A stretch of 64,000 nt of DNA from Maratus speciosus (GCA_963932465.1 OZ010792.1:189871556-189935555), one strand, 5' to 3'. Positions 22,690 to 34,944 are shown, counted from the first letter of the stretch. A program made the numbers and translations. The notes: a model not told the origin generated them from the letters alone.

Positions 22690-23030
22690 TTTGTTTTGAA
22701 AGCAAAACGTCATTTATACATTCCATTAGGCTATCTAGTGAATACAATTACTTCGTTTAATGATTTGGCCTTAGACAACCTGATTACTTATACGCTTTTT
22801 GTTCTTCCAGCCTATTTAAAGATGTTTCTAACAATCTCTCAGCATTACAATTAAATCCTAGGGATATTTTTTCGAATTATCTTGTTTTCGAATGCTCTCT
22901 ATTCAATAAAATAAGCATGTACTCACCTAATTATATTTATGACTCTTGTTATACTTTAATGTCTCCTTAGATAAACATTTCGGCAATAGCTACATTAAAA
23001 GGAAGTAAAGAAATTAAATTATTCACTTTA
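22690..23030 (+). repeat. Dispersed repeat, copy 1 (partner at 51245-51595)
   Basis: Shared blocks in the same order and strand: AAAACGTCATTTATAxATTC, CATTAGxxTATC, TAGACAACxTGATTACxTAT, TCTCxxAGCATTA, TCGAATTATCTTGTTTTCGA, ATGCTC, and further on TGACAATxTxACT. The copies differ by substitutions and indels, with no reading frame kept in both, so the 79-codon frame at 22615-22854 is not a gene. Family unknown. Confidence 0.7.
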
Positions 23031-24070
23031 TTGATGACAATTTTACTCACAAGGAAAGCACTTTTGGGGCTGCTCGCACCTACAATTGAGACCTGGTACA
23101 TTTTAAAGCCTATATTAGGAAAAGTGGGAATCGATAATCTTTTTCTGTTAAAATCATATTTTTTTATTTTACAGCAGCATAACTTTCCGAAAATGTAATT
23201 TTCGAGACCATTTATTGGACTATTAACATAGAATTTTTTAAAAGAAAAGCATTTAAAAATACAAATTAGTTAATAATAAGTATAAAACATTGAAAAAAGT
23301 TTAAAAATTCCTTCAAAAACATACGGAAATTGATTTTGAAAAATTACACCATTATATTCACATTTTTGGTGGGAGAAAAGTTGGAGTTTTTTTTAAAGTA
23401 GAGCTTCCTGGCAACCCTATCCAAATAAGGCTTGTGATGTGTGAGTGAGCAGTGGTTTGGACTTAGCTAGAAACTGTAATGTCCGACCTAATAGGCACAG
23501 TAAATTTTCTAAATTGTACAAAAATATTAATTTAGTTTATGATTACCTTTACCAAAATATACAACGTTTCATTTTAAACATTCGAAACTTTATTCTATCT
23601 GACTTCAAAAGAAAATAGTTTGCTTATGCTGTATTTAAAAAAAAATAGTTTTCAATTATCTTGAAAGCTTTTAACAGATATATATTTATTATTTATCCAT
23701 TTATCGTCTGCATAGAAAAAAAACTAATTCTTGTTTGTTATGCTATTATCAAACAAATCGCAATCTGATTTAATTATAATACGCATCGTACGTAAATTAG
23801 ACACTAGAGGAATAAAGCTGGCGGAAAATGTTTAGCTCCATATTTGGCGACTTAACTGACTTTCGGGATAAATATAAAAATAAAAATCGCGATAATAAAA
23901 AATTAAAAGTATAAAGAAATATATAAAATACGATTTTAACAGAGAAATTTTATCGGTTCTATAATTTTTATCTATAGAGTCACAAAATGCACCAGGTCTT
24001 GATGCTAAGTGCGAGCAGCACTAAAAGTGGTTCTCTTGTCAGTATGAAAAAGAATTATCATGTCATTAGA
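23030..24070. mobile_element. ~1-kb element with ~100-bp inverted ends
   Basis: The segment at about 23048-23148 (AAAGCACTTTTGGGGCTGCT, CGCACC ... GAGACCTGGTACATTTT ... ATCGATAA) is repeated inverted at about 23945-24045 (AAATGCACCAGGTCTTGATG ... GCGAGCAGCACTAAAAGTGG). Identity is moderate. The interior is A+T-rich with no recognised frame. Boundaries are approximate. Confidence 0.68.
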
Positions 24071-24123
24071 GAAGACCCGGAATTGTAAATTTACTTGTAA
24101 GTTTATTTTGTTCTGTAACTATA

Positions 24124-25751
24124 CCGAGTGTCCCAAAAATAACCGATGATTTTAAAATTCAATAACTTACAAACGGTGACAGGTATTAAAAAAATTCTCC
24201 CAGGAGTGTTATGTAAGGTGTCAGGACTTTGTGTGCTGCGATTCCCAGCTTTAGTTAAAAATAGTATCGATAGATAGCACTACAAGCAATAACAGCTAAA
24301 TCCAGGCTCGATTTTTCGGCCTCTCACTTCTTCCATGTGGAAAAAGGAGATTAAAATGCATTGGATGGATCCCAAAATACCAAAAATCGGGGCTGGATAG
24401 AGCACCTATTGGTCTCAGCGCTGTCTATTGTTTGAAATTGGAATTAGAATAAAGAATCACAGTAAAAAAACTAATGACATCATACATATAGTCCAGGCAA
24501 TAGAGAATTTTACCTGGCAAAATTAATGGTAGTTCTGGAAATCGACTTACTTTATGTTTTTTGGGTCGCTGAATCCGAATTTGTAACTTCCCACCAAAAT
24601 TTTCACCGGCATCCCCCCAAAATTTTGGTAAAATGCCCCCAAAATGGGTTTTTATTAAAACATTCAAATTTTTTATTGTTTTAGGGGAAAAGTATCTAGA
24701 AATTTAAAAAGCAGACAAAATTTGCAACAAATAAGATACATGGCATTATGATGCAGGATGAACGGGGAGACGGGGGCCTGTCTCAGAACATGCGCTGTGG
24801 TGCTGCGGGCACTAAGTAGCCCAATTTCGCTTAACCACTCGAATTGTTTATGATCGCTCTCCGGCCTCCCCTCCAAACTTTCCCTATAAGGCTTACTGTA
24901 TTTTTTTTGGGGTCGCTAAATCCGAATGTTTAACTTCCCACCAAAATTCCCCCTCGCAACCTCCACCCCCCAAATTTTGGTAAAGTGCCCTACCGCGCAA
25001 AAAAAAGTTTTTTTTTTTTTTTAATTTAACTTTTTTATTGTTTTAGGGAAAAAGTATCTAGAAATTCAAAAGATAGACAAAATTTGCAACAAATAAGATA
25101 TGTGGCATTATTTAATTTTTTTTCTCGGGGAGGGGCACTTTACCAAAATTTGGGGAGTTGCGAGGGGAAATTTTGATGGAAAGTTAAAAATTCGGATTCA
25201 GTGACATAAAACATAAAATACACCTTATAGGGAAAGTTTGGAGGTGAGACGGGAAAGGGAACATAAACGATGTGAGTTGTTAAGCGGAATTGCGCAACTC
25301 AGTGCACGCAGCACCGATGCGTGTTCCGAGGCGTGTTCCGATAGTGTTCCGAGGCAGCCCCCCACCCCGGCCTCCCGTTTCTCCTACTTCATAATGTCAT
25401 GTATCTTATTTGTCGAAAATTTTGTTTACTTTCTGAATTTTTACAATTTTTCCCCTAAAACAATAAAAAGAAAATTAAATTTTTTAATAAAAACCTATTT
25501 TGGTTGGCATTTTACCAAACTTTTGGGGGTTGTCGTGGAAAATTTAGGTGGGAAGTTAAAAATTCGGATTCAGCGACCCAAAAAACATACAGTAAGCCTT
25601 TTTCCAGAACTACCATGAATTTTGCTAGGTAGAGCTACTTTACGGTCTCTATTGCCTTGACTAATAACTCTCCTGCAAGAATTTTTTAATATCTGTCACC
25701 GTTTTCAAGTTATTGAATTTTAAAATCATCGGTTATTTTCGAGACACCCGG
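24124..25751. mobile_element. CCGGGTGTCCC-family foldback element, 1.6 kb
   Basis: Left CCGAGTGTCCCAAAAATAAC, CGATGATTTTAAAATTCAAT and right inverse ending GAGACACCCGG are flanked by TA. The outer 100 bp (GATTTTAAAATTCAATAAC ... ACGGTGACAGGTATTAAA ... TCxTGCAGGAG) is shared with 34487-34940 and 41389-46418. Internally a CGCTGAATCCGAATTTxTAA, CTTCCCACCAAAAT block occurs in both orientations (about 24570 and 24910 forward; 25170 and 25560 inverted), so the interior is also composed of inverted copies. No intact gene; frames of 126 codons or fewer across it are unrecognised. Confidence 0.85.
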
Positions 25752-26828
25752 TATTTAAATTTATAATTGCAATTAAATTTATGTATTTATGTATTTTTTT
25801 CTTCTATAAATAATTTGTTACCGTATTCTTTCCATATCATTAATTAATTATATTAAACACTTATTCATCGCAATTTTGTTTAACAGTGTGACAACAATGA
25901 ATACAAAGAAAAGTGAAATAAACCTGTAAAAGTGGTGGTATCATATAATGCATTTTGTTTGAATCAATGACAGTAAACCACGAAAAGAAATTTAACAAAA
26001 AATAAATAAAATTAAAACCTGGACTAGGGGATTTGAGAAATATTAGGTAGATGGGGATGATCGGAGAAAAAGTCCTAGGGAAGCTGAAAATGGTAATATC
26101 ACTAACTTACCGCCTGCTGCTCTTCGTATTAAAAGTTCTGCTGTTTCCATAACCTGCTTACAAAACACAATTCCGAAATGGTTACCTTATGGGTACCTTG
26201 TACCAATAATTAGTTTCATGGCTTTTTTTCTTTTAATTAAAATGATTTAGTAGTAATAAAATTGTTGTTCAAATTATTTTTGCTCAATTGTAATGCCAAT
26301 GAAACTTATGTCAATTTAATGAATGTAAAATACAAATAATCTGCTTATTGATGAATATTCATGAGCTTCTATCATGATTCAGTCTAACGATTATAAAATA
26401 AAATGCAGAAAAAACAATTCCTACGGTGAAAACAATACATCTTTTAAGAATGTTATTTTTTTAATTTAAAAAATAATGCAAAATTCTTTTAAAGTGTTTG
26501 TATGTTCTAAAGAGGTTTTTTAAATGAACGCTGTCACTTGAAACTTTCTTTTTTGAAAATAATTGTTTTCATCTAAAATTTTTCGTAACTACTGGAAATT
26601 ATGCAACTTTTATTACAATTTGCATGTTTGTAGAAAAAGAACAAAATTTTGTTTTATTATAAAAATAAGCAGAAATAATTTCAAATTGGGTTTTAAACAG
26701 TTTAACAATAATTAATACCAAATTGATATATTTACACTTTACGAAATTTGAGTAGCCCAAAGTACAGTGAGTACAGCTCGTGAAACTGAAACTTGCCCAA
26801 TTTCCGATTAATTAAATCAAATTTGATT
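25752..26828. other. A+T-rich spacer, no gene seen
   Basis: No frame or repeat partner recognised. Confidence 0.5.
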
Positions 26829-26830
26829 TA

Positions 26831-26959
26831 CCGTATAAATCCGTGTATAAGTCGGGTACACGACTCCTCAGAAAAAAAATCGTCCTGTATAAGCCGACCC
26901 CTTCTCTTTGGAGCCAAAAAAATGCCAAAAATTCTCGGCGTATACACCGAAATATACGG
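26831..26959. mobile_element. 129-bp MITE with CCGTATA ends
   Basis: CCGTATAAATCCGTGTATAA at the left and CGTATACACCGAAATATACG G at the right are inverted copies with small gaps, flanked by TA on both sides. The frame at 26843-27109 crosses its right edge and is not a gene. Confidence 0.72.
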
Positions 26960-26961
26960 TA

Positions 26962-27868
26962 TGTAATATGTGGATTTTTACATGAAGGGCAATTTCAGTT
27001 TGCTTTCCTTTCAAATTCACATATAAATATACAATTCTTTATTTTTTGTTATTTGAATTATACATGTGAAGGGGGTGGAGGAAACTTAGCGACACTTGTA
27101 GGAGGCTAAGGACGTTAAATTTTACAAACGAAAATGTGTGCTTTTATATTTAATTTTAACGTTACTTTTGTTATTGTACTTTTTTATTATTTAAAAACAA
27201 GCAGCGGAAAGATTTTTTAATTGGTAAATTCATCTAGGAAAACGTTGTTTTATAATACTCAATTAAACTAAATGATCGAAAAAGCATGTGAAAAGTATGT
27301 ATTAAATATGAAATATTTGTCATAAAGGTAGATTTACTATTGAAAAGTATTTATTTATTTTAACCGCTCTGACCCGTAAGTAAAAACATACGAATATGGC
27401 AGTTTTTTTCTATAAGAGGTAATTATTTTGTTTTCTCTTGCCTGTGAAAACATAAGCATATCATTTACTCTTCCTTAAAAATCATATTAACAAATCATTA
27501 TTCTTTTTTACAATTCTTTATAGACTTTCTTCTACATCTGGTAGGGAATTCGTACCTTTGATGCAACACATCAACTGAAATTCCAAAAGAACTCTAAAAT
27601 ATAATATCCCTTATCGAATGAATTTTTTATCCCTTCATACGATATTTGCCCATTACAATCCCCAATGGGGAATAAATTTCCCTTTCTCGTCCCTAAAATT
27701 TCAATATTAGATAAATTATTTTCTATTTCAGGAAAATATTGTGTTTGAGAGGAAATGAGGATTGTAGGGTGTCAACGATTTTAATCAAATGATTAAAATT
27801 AATGATTAAATCGTGATTTGAATCAAAAGATTAAAAACAAGTGGGTAAGTGTGATCACAGATCGCACA
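26962..27868. other. A+T-rich spacer, no gene seen
   Basis: Near 27765-27840 a cluster of TTAATCAAATGATTAAAATT type words after GTAGGGTGTCAACGATTTT resembles one end of a hAT-type element with TTAATCR subrepeats. No opposite end is recognised. Confidence 0.45.
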
Positions 27869-30081
27869 GAGGGTTTCGTTTAATATTTCATTCAAAACAC
27901 TATCCTTTTGCAAAATCTGTAAGCTCCACAATTCGCAACTAGGGAGTGCACTCTATTCTAAACAAACGTCTGCCCGACAAAATTCCATTTTAGAACATAT
28001 TCGCACTTATATTAGTCGAGGAAATTGGACCCATAAAACTTAAAATAAGAAAGCCTCCTGGCCAAGTGGAAATAAAATATGAAAGGCTATTGTGCATAAA
28101 ATGAAAGAGTGGCCGAAGGGTCGTCAAATGATATATCAGATGAGGGGTTTGGGGAAAATTTGACACCCCCCCTCCCGGAGCCTTCAAGTGAAACTATCTC
28201 GTTGTAGCTTAATTAACGGCTAAGTTAGAAAAAATGCTTAAAAAACACAAGTTAGAGACCATAGGAGTCAATAACATAAGACTTTTTGAAAAAAAATTAT
28301 AATTTGTCGTGTGATCACAAGTTTTCAGCTATAAGTATGCAAAATTTCATATACCCAGCTTAATTAGGGCTCAGTTAGAAGTAATTGCTTATAATACAGA
28401 AGTGGAAGCCCAAAGGGTTAATTATAAGACTTTTCAAAAATTCATATTTTGTCTTATGATCTGACGCGTTCAGCTATAAGTATGCAAAACTTCATGTCTC
28501 CAATTTAATTAGGGGCTCAGTTAGAAAGAATTGATTAAAAAACACAAGCTGGAGTCCAAAGTGTTAAATATAAAACTTTTTCGAAAAAAAAAAAGTATTT
28601 GTGGTGTGGTCTCAGGTGTTCTGCTATAAGTATGCAAAATTTCATGTCTCCAACTTAATTATGGGTCTTATTTAGAAAGAATTGCTTAAAATATATATGT
28701 GGGAGCTCAAAGGGTTAAATGTAAGACCTTTTTCAAGATTTTAAATTTTGTCGCCTGCCCGCAAGTGTTCTGCTATAAGTATGCAAAATTTCAAATCTCC
28801 AATTCAAATATGGTCTCAGTTAGAAAGAATTGCTTAAAATACACAAGCTGGAGTCCAAAGGGTTAAATATAAAACGTTTTTCGAAGTTTATTATTTGTCG
28901 TGTGATCTGAAGTGTTCAGCTATAAGTATGCAAAATTTCATGTCTCCAACTTAATTATGGGGTTCATTTAGAAAGAATTGCTTAAAATATATATGTGGGA
29001 GCTCAAAGGGTTAAATGTAAGACTTTTTCAAGATTTTATGATCTGTTGCCTGGTCTCAGGTGTTCTGCTATAAGTATACAAAATTTCAAATCTCCAATTT
29101 AATTATGGGCTCAGTTAGAAAGAATTGCTTAAAATACACAAGCTGGAGTCCAAAGGGTTAAATATGAAACTTTTTTCGAAATTTATTATCTGTCGTGTGA
29201 TCTGAAGTTTTCAGCTATAAGTATGCAAATTTTCCAGTCTCCAATACAATTAGGGGCTCTGTTAAAAAGAATTGATTAAAACACACAAGCTGGAGTCCAA
29301 AAGGTTAAATATAAAACTTTTTCGAAATTTATTATTTGACGTGTGATCTGAGGCGTTCAGCTATAAGTATGCAAAATTTCAAGTCCCCAATTCACTTAGG
29401 GACTCTGTTAAAATGAATTGCTCAAAATACACAAGCTGGGCTCCAAAGGGTTAAACATAAAACTTTTTCGAAATTTATTATTTTTCGTGTGATCTGAGGA
29501 GTTTAGCTATCAGAATACAAAATTGCATGCCTCCAATTTGATTAGGAATTCTGTTATAAAGGATTGCCGAAAATACACAAATTGGAGCCCAAAGGGTTAA
29601 ATATAACACTTTTTCAAAGTTTTATGATTTGTTGTGTCTTGTGTGGGCTCATGTGTTTAACTATAATAATTTAAAATTCCATGTCTCTAACTTAATTAGG
29701 GGCTCTGTTAGAAAAAATTGCTTAAAATACACAAGTTGGAGCCCAAAGGATTAAATACAAAACTTTTTTTTTTCAAAATTTTATGATTTGTCTTGTTGTC
29801 TCAGGTATTCAGCTATAAGTATGCGGAATTTCATGGCTCCAACCTTATTAGGGGCTGACTTAGAAAGAATTGTTTGAAATACACATGTGGGAGCCCAAAG
29901 GGTTAAATTTAAGACTTTTTTAAAATTTTAGGATTTGTCGTTTTATGTGAGGTGTTCAGCTATAAGTTCTCAAAATTTCAAGTCTCCAACATGTATAGTT
30001 TCTGAGAACGGGCTCTGTGACGGGCAGACAGACAGACAAAGGAGTGAGACGAATAGGGTTTCGTCAGATGAACGAAACCCT
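27869..30081 (-). mobile_element. Family C tandem-array element (~148-bp units, same plan as A/B)
   Basis: Ends AGGGTTTCGTTTAA (27869) and GAACGAAACCCT (to 30081) are inverted. The right end also forms a local hairpin, AGGGTTTCGT-cagatga-ACGAAACCCT, next to GACAGACAGACAAAG (GTCT read on the minus strand). The rest is about 12 units with CTATAAGTATGCAAAATTTC near 28330, 28474, 28624, 28774, 28919, 29068 and 29215 (period 144-150 bp), each also with GAATTGCTTAAAATACACAA and CCAAAGGGTTAAATATAAAA. Sequence is unrelated to A and B, but the order hairpin, GTCT tract, 150-bp array is the same. Confidence 0.82.
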
Positions 30082-30423
30082 AAAAATCATTAATTAAAAT
30101 CATAAATTTTCTAAAGGCTTAAAATTACATTAAAAAAATATTAAAATATAAGATTAACATAATTTGGAATGTTTCCATAAGTATTTTGCATTATGAATAA
30201 AAAAATTAGCAAGTTTATATGCTATCATAAAAAGCAGATTTCACTTCAAGAGAAGCATTTTTTAAATTAATATAACTCTACAGATATAATCTACTAGTTT
30301 TGAAATATAAGGTTATGATTAATACACTCAAGGGTTATATTCTGATACATAATTAAATTTTTTAAATCATGTTTAAAATATATCATTTTTTATTAAGAAA
30401 AAGAAGAAACAACGTATAAAGGC
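30082..30423. other. A+T-rich spacer, no gene seen
   Basis: No recognisable content. Confidence 0.5.
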
Positions 30424-31135
30424 ACAAATAAAATGTGTTTAAAAGCATACAGCTGTTTCAAAACCTCTAAGGTTTCCTCATCAGTGCTTAAAATAAAAGT
30501 TAAAACTAAGACATTGTGTAAAAAGAGGGGGGGGGGGGAGGTGGACAGAGAGTCAGAAAAGCGTACCTTTCAGCTCTACTGCAAACGGTGAAATGCGACC
30601 TACGGCTGACAAACAGTTACGGAGTTGATCTCACGCGCATATTCAGGGAGACCAATCAAAATACCCAATTGCTCTGGAAGAGTCCAAACCCAGAAGGAGA
30701 AAAAGGTGGGGGGGGGGAGGGAGGGGAGGGAATTATAGAAAATTAAACCATACCTTTGAAAAATTGGGTGTACTAGATAAATCATTAACTAAACTGTTTG
30801 AATTTTTCCATATGTGGTAAGCCTCCCAGAAGTCCAGGTCATAGATTGAAGTACATTTCTGTATTATGGAGGCTTCGGAAAATTTAAAATTATGGTTGTT
30901 GGACCAGCAGTGGTTGGCAATAGCGGAACGTTTGATATCACAATTTTTAACGCAAGTTTTATGCTCCCCCAAACGGATCTTAAAGGCACGCTTCGTTTGA
31001 CCAATGTACATTTTGTTGCATTCGCAAGATATCCTGTAAATACCCCAATTTGAAAAACTGTCAATTGGATGTTTCAGATTTGTGTTCAGATTTCCTTCCC
31101 CACTTTTTATATCATTTTTTAGCATTTAAAAAAAA
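30424..31135 (-). mobile_element. 5'-truncated Penelope-like element
   Basis: A GIY-YIG endonuclease frame (30733-31125) is followed, on the minus strand, by about 300 bp with G-rich simple tracts (GGGGGGGGAG near 30529 and 30707) and a tail containing AAGCACTGATGAGGAAACCT, TAGAGGTTTTGAAACAGCTG. That tail is of the type seen at Penelope-like element ends. The reverse transcriptase part upstream is absent. Confidence 0.8.
30733..31125 (-). pseudogene. GIY-YIG endonuclease domain of a Penelope-like element (partial)
   Basis: A 130-codon frame. Residues 28-30 (GIY in NWGIYRISCECNKMYIGQT), 40-42 (YIG), and the Arg of AFKIRLGEHK are the GIY-YIG signature; CECNK supplies the paired cysteines usual in Penelope endonucleases. 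SAIANHCWSNNHNF and YDLDFWEAYHIWKNSNSLVN are the HxxxxxH-like and Glu-containing segments that end the domain, so the domain is complete and open. In a full element it follows a reverse transcriptase and nicks the target. Here nothing recognisable precedes MLKNDIKSGEGN, so it is a truncation relic and probably not expressed as a protein. Confidence 0.9.
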
Positions 31136-31322
31136 TTAAAGAGAAAACAACATTACAAATTTGCCCTTTTGCTCGGCGATCAGGGGGTTAAAACTGATAT
31201 TTAAATCTAATATAATTCGCAATGTCGTAATTTCCTTTAACTAATCAAATTACTCATTCTTTCATATAAAATAAGCATAGAAAATATATTAAAATTCTGC
31301 AAGTAAAATAATAAGTAGTATG

Positions 31323-31375
<53 letters not shown>

Positions 31376-31849
31376 TATTTTATTTTACAATAATAAATTT
31401 ATTGCAAATTGGAGCTAAAGAAGAATGAAAGAATGACATCTGCTGAACAAATTTTATAAAAGAATGCATAGGAGAAAAAGAAGTAATTGTTATAAAATTT
31501 TTAAACTCTGAATGAGCTTCTGCGGTAAAGGTTGAATAAATGTTTTCTTTCATTTGAAGCACTGAATGATAATAATCTCTACTGAGTGGTAATAATGCTC
31601 TATTTAATATTTTGAGGATTTTAGATATAACTAGAGATTCTTATATTTACTCTGTACATTTTCCTCCGCTAGGGTGTAACCCTTCATTTTAGTCGTGTTT
31701 CGAAAAATAATGTCACTTAACCGCGACCGTAACACATTTTTTAACCCGCCATAAAAGCGATTCTGTCATGATTATCTAACGTGCTTTGTGCTACGGAACA
31801 GTAAGTAAAGTGTTATTGTGTTTTGTAGTGCATTATGTAATTGCCCCGT

Positions 31850-32072
31850 AAAATTACGGGCAAATGATGGGCAAAGATTTTTTTACGGGGTATGACTGGA
31901 ATCTCTGCTGCCGGTCTCTGCCCGTAATCTTACAGAGATATTTTTAGACTTAGAAAATTAAGGGCAATCTACATATTTTTGCAGTTCTAGCCCATCTGTT
32001 GCCAAAAATACGGTGCGACCCCATACATTTTCTTTTGTGAGGGTGTACACGTTGAAACAAAACGATGGGCAT

Positions 32073-32105
<33 letters not shown>

Positions 32106-32165
32106 GGGGTATGATTGGAATCTCTGCTGCCGGCCTCTGCCCGTTATTTTACAGATATATTTTTA
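31850..32165 (+). repeat. Direct duplication of a ~90-bp block
   Basis: GATGGGCAAAGATTTTTTTA, CGGGGTATGACTGGAATCTC, TGCTGCCGGTCTCTGCCCGT at about 31867-31930 recurs at about 32063-32145 with a T-run expansion (ATGGGCATAGATTTTTTT ... ACGGGGTATGATTGGAATC). CCCCGTAAAATTACGGGCA at 31844 is a local palindrome. Function unknown. Confidence 0.7.
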
Positions 32166-33899
32166 ACAGTGTATGCGTGTGTAAGTATATATTTAGACAA
32201 TTAACAGTAATCTTCTAAATACAAATGCAAAACCAGCTACAAATCATATTTGCTGGTTTTCTTATTTGTGCTACTAACTAATTAAATTATATTTATTTGC
32301 ATTTTTTAATAATGTTTTAATTACTTACCTTTCCCTCTAGGTAATTTTTTAAGGTCACAGAAACCTGCTCTATTGACAAAATGCACCCTGCTTTAATAAT
32401 AAAAAAATAGTGAAATTCATCTTTAGTTGTAACCAGAGATTTCTTGTAAGAAACATTCCCATACCATAGTATTTCTAAATCCGTGTGCTCAAAACCTTGA
32501 AAAAATTATAGAACATTATTCCTTTAGAAAAAACAGGATATTATTAAATCATGTTGTTATTTAACTGCCTTTTTAAATTTGTAACTCATAAAATTATTAA
32601 AAATTAATGTCACTTTATTTATCATATTCACAAATTATATGCATTTTGTCTCATTATATAATTATTAAAGGCATTACAAACATATTTACTTATGAAGTAA
32701 TGCTTTTTATTACTGAACTGGTTCATTTTTTGGGGAACTATAACCTTGTCTCTTTTTCTTTCTAAATATTATCCAGATATGATATTAAATTATTATCAGT
32801 TTAGTAATTAAAGCATAAAAATATATGTTTTCTTAAATAGAGAATTAATTGTATCATAATTATTAATTTTAAACAGTGTTAACAGTTTAATATTAAATGC
32901 AGTTATTAATCATTTTAATTAAATATCAGTATAGTATTCAATATAGTTCTAAATAATTATTACAAAATAACAATGTATGTAATATTATTGTATACTATGA
33001 TGATAATGAAAATGAAGGCAGTTTTTATAATTACTGTAATTACTAACTCATAATTACAATTAAAGCTTTAAAAGTAGATTATGTTAGCAATTAGAGATTT
33101 AATTGTTTTTGGAAAACTAAACTTAATGGCAGCTATTCCGTATTTTAACGCAGGGAAAGAAATCACAAACATCCGCTTTAAATAAATAAAAAAAAAATTA
33201 GTTAAAATCGCGATCTTTTTACATCGTACTGAGAAGACAGTAAACTTTTCCATTTCTAAAAAATATCAGTGTTGTGACCCAGTTTTCGAAGCAGTTATTC
33301 CTGTATTTTTCATAATTAAAAAAAAAAAACCTTTTAAATAAATTACGTTCTGCTTGATTTACCCTCATGGTACCATTGGGATCTTTATTCGCCCGGTTTA
33401 GTTTTTCATATTCGAGTTTTAAACTAGAAAAAATTGATGTGTTAAACTAACTAAATAAAATGAAATGGGTACTAAGTGTAGTTTTTTTTGGCATAAATTT
33501 ACAAAATACACCAAGAATATACAGGTACATATATATAAATGCAATTGCATAAAATTCTCTGATGATTAGTTTGGTTTTGATTCAATTCTGAATACACCTT
33601 CTTCCGAAATTAAATATTTCAAAAGTTGTTAGTTTCATTAACCATCAGGCATTTAAAAAAAAATCAAAAACAAAGAATGAACAATTTATATAAATATATA
33701 TTTTGCGAAGACTGTTTTGCCTTTTGTAATGCTTTTACGGCGAAATATAATAGTTTTGTAACATTATTTGCAATTTTTAATTTCTACATCTCTGTGTAAT
33801 TAAACGTTTTCCAGCAAAACTGTAAAATATTTAAAAATTAAAGAAAAGTAAAATATTTATTCTTCTCAACAACTTTATCATTTCTAGGATTCTTATTTT

Positions 33900-34012
33900 G
33901 TTTTGTTGTTTATTTATAATATGCATGAAATGTAAAAATTTCCGCCATTTCAAAATTTCTCAATTATGATTTGCATTTGCAAAAGGATAAAATAATTACC
34001 TCCCAGTTGAGA

Positions 34013-34043
<31 letters not shown>

Positions 34044-34200
34044 CACAAATTTATTTGGAAATGTGTATGTGGCTTTATTATTTTCCTTTCATTAATACTC
34101 TAGCCATATAATTTTTTTCCAAAGAAATTTATCCTATTTGGACTCTTTTTTATGAAAACATGCAGCTAAGAAGAACGTTGAAATACTATTTGTTGCTTTC
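33900..34200 (+). repeat. Dispersed repeat, copy 2 (partner at 2800-3230)
   Basis: Matches in order: GCATGAAATGTAAAA, ATTATGATTTGCATTTGC, TATTTGGAAATGTGTATGTG, GCTTTATTATTTTCCTTTCA, TTAAT, GGACTCTTTTTTATGAA, AAGAAGAACGTTGAAATA. It includes a poly-A tract at about 34014-34040. Confidence 0.55.
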
Positions 34201-34486
34201 AAAAGTTTATTTTACAAGTTTTAAATGAGCAATAACAAATAAACGAGAATTTAAGAACAAGCGTATTTATTATACTGAAAATATATTTATTGATCACGAA
34301 GTATAAATAAAAGAAATAGTACCGTTAATTTAACTAACGTAAAGTATTATGTTTCTATGTAGTTCTACCATCAATGGTTATTTTTGTTTATTAGTATGAT
34401 TACACATTTATCTATAATTTTATTTAATATTTAGTATTCAAAAAATATTATGAGTTTTTTCTATTATATATATATATATATATATA

Positions 34487-34940
34487 CCGGGTGTCCCAAA
34501 AAGGACTGACTGATTTTAAAATTCAATAACTTGCAAACGGTGACAGATATTAAACAAATTCTTGCAGGAGGGTTATGCATAAGGTCAAAAGTTTTATTAC
34601 AGTGATTTTCAATTTTAGTTCGATTTACAAACAATAGATGGCGCTGTAAGCAATAGTCGCTAAATACAGGCTCGATTTTTGGTCTTTTATCTTGTTCCAT
34701 GCAGAAAAAAGGAGATGGAAATGTATTATCCGGGCCACGAAGTACCAAAAATCAAGCCTGAATTTAGCGACTATTGCTTACAGCGCCATCTATTGTTTGT
34801 AAATCGAACTAAAATTGAAAATCACTGTAATAAAACTTTTGACCTTATGCATAACCCTCCTGCAAGATTTTTTTTAATATCTGTCACCGTTTGCAAGTTA
34901 TTGAATTTTAAAATCAGTCAGTCCTTTTTGGGACACCCGG
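34487..34940. mobile_element. 454-bp near-perfect palindromic MITE (CCGGGTGTCCC family)
   Basis: CCGGGTGTCCCAAAAAGGAC to GTCCTTTTTGGGACACCCGG; the two halves are inverted copies across almost the whole length, including CAATAGATGGCGCTGTAAGC in the left arm and its inverse in the right. Only a short centre (about 34690-34740, GAAAAAAGGAGATGGAAATG) is unpaired. It is flanked by TA repeats. A 94-codon minus-strand frame and a 92-codon plus-strand frame have almost the same protein sequence, simply because the element is a palindrome. Confidence 0.93.
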
Positions 34941-34944
34941 TATA

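Larger units (their letters stand above)
31136..34459. other. A+T-rich region, no gene seen; simple repeats
   Basis: Contains (TA)n at about 31324-31378, a T run at about 32080-32103, and two dispersed or direct repeats listed separately. Frames here are at most 61 codons and unrecognised. Confidence 0.55.

Noticed and set aside
22615..22854. 79-codon frame with hydrophobic stretch, possible small membrane protein
   Set aside because: The region is a dispersed repeat whose second copy (51245) does not keep the frame.
27869..30081. Regular array considered as CRISPR or centromeric satellite
   Set aside because: Units are contiguous ~148-bp repeats without spacers, the array has defined transposon-like ends, and the genome is eukaryotic; only about 12 units, so not a centromere.
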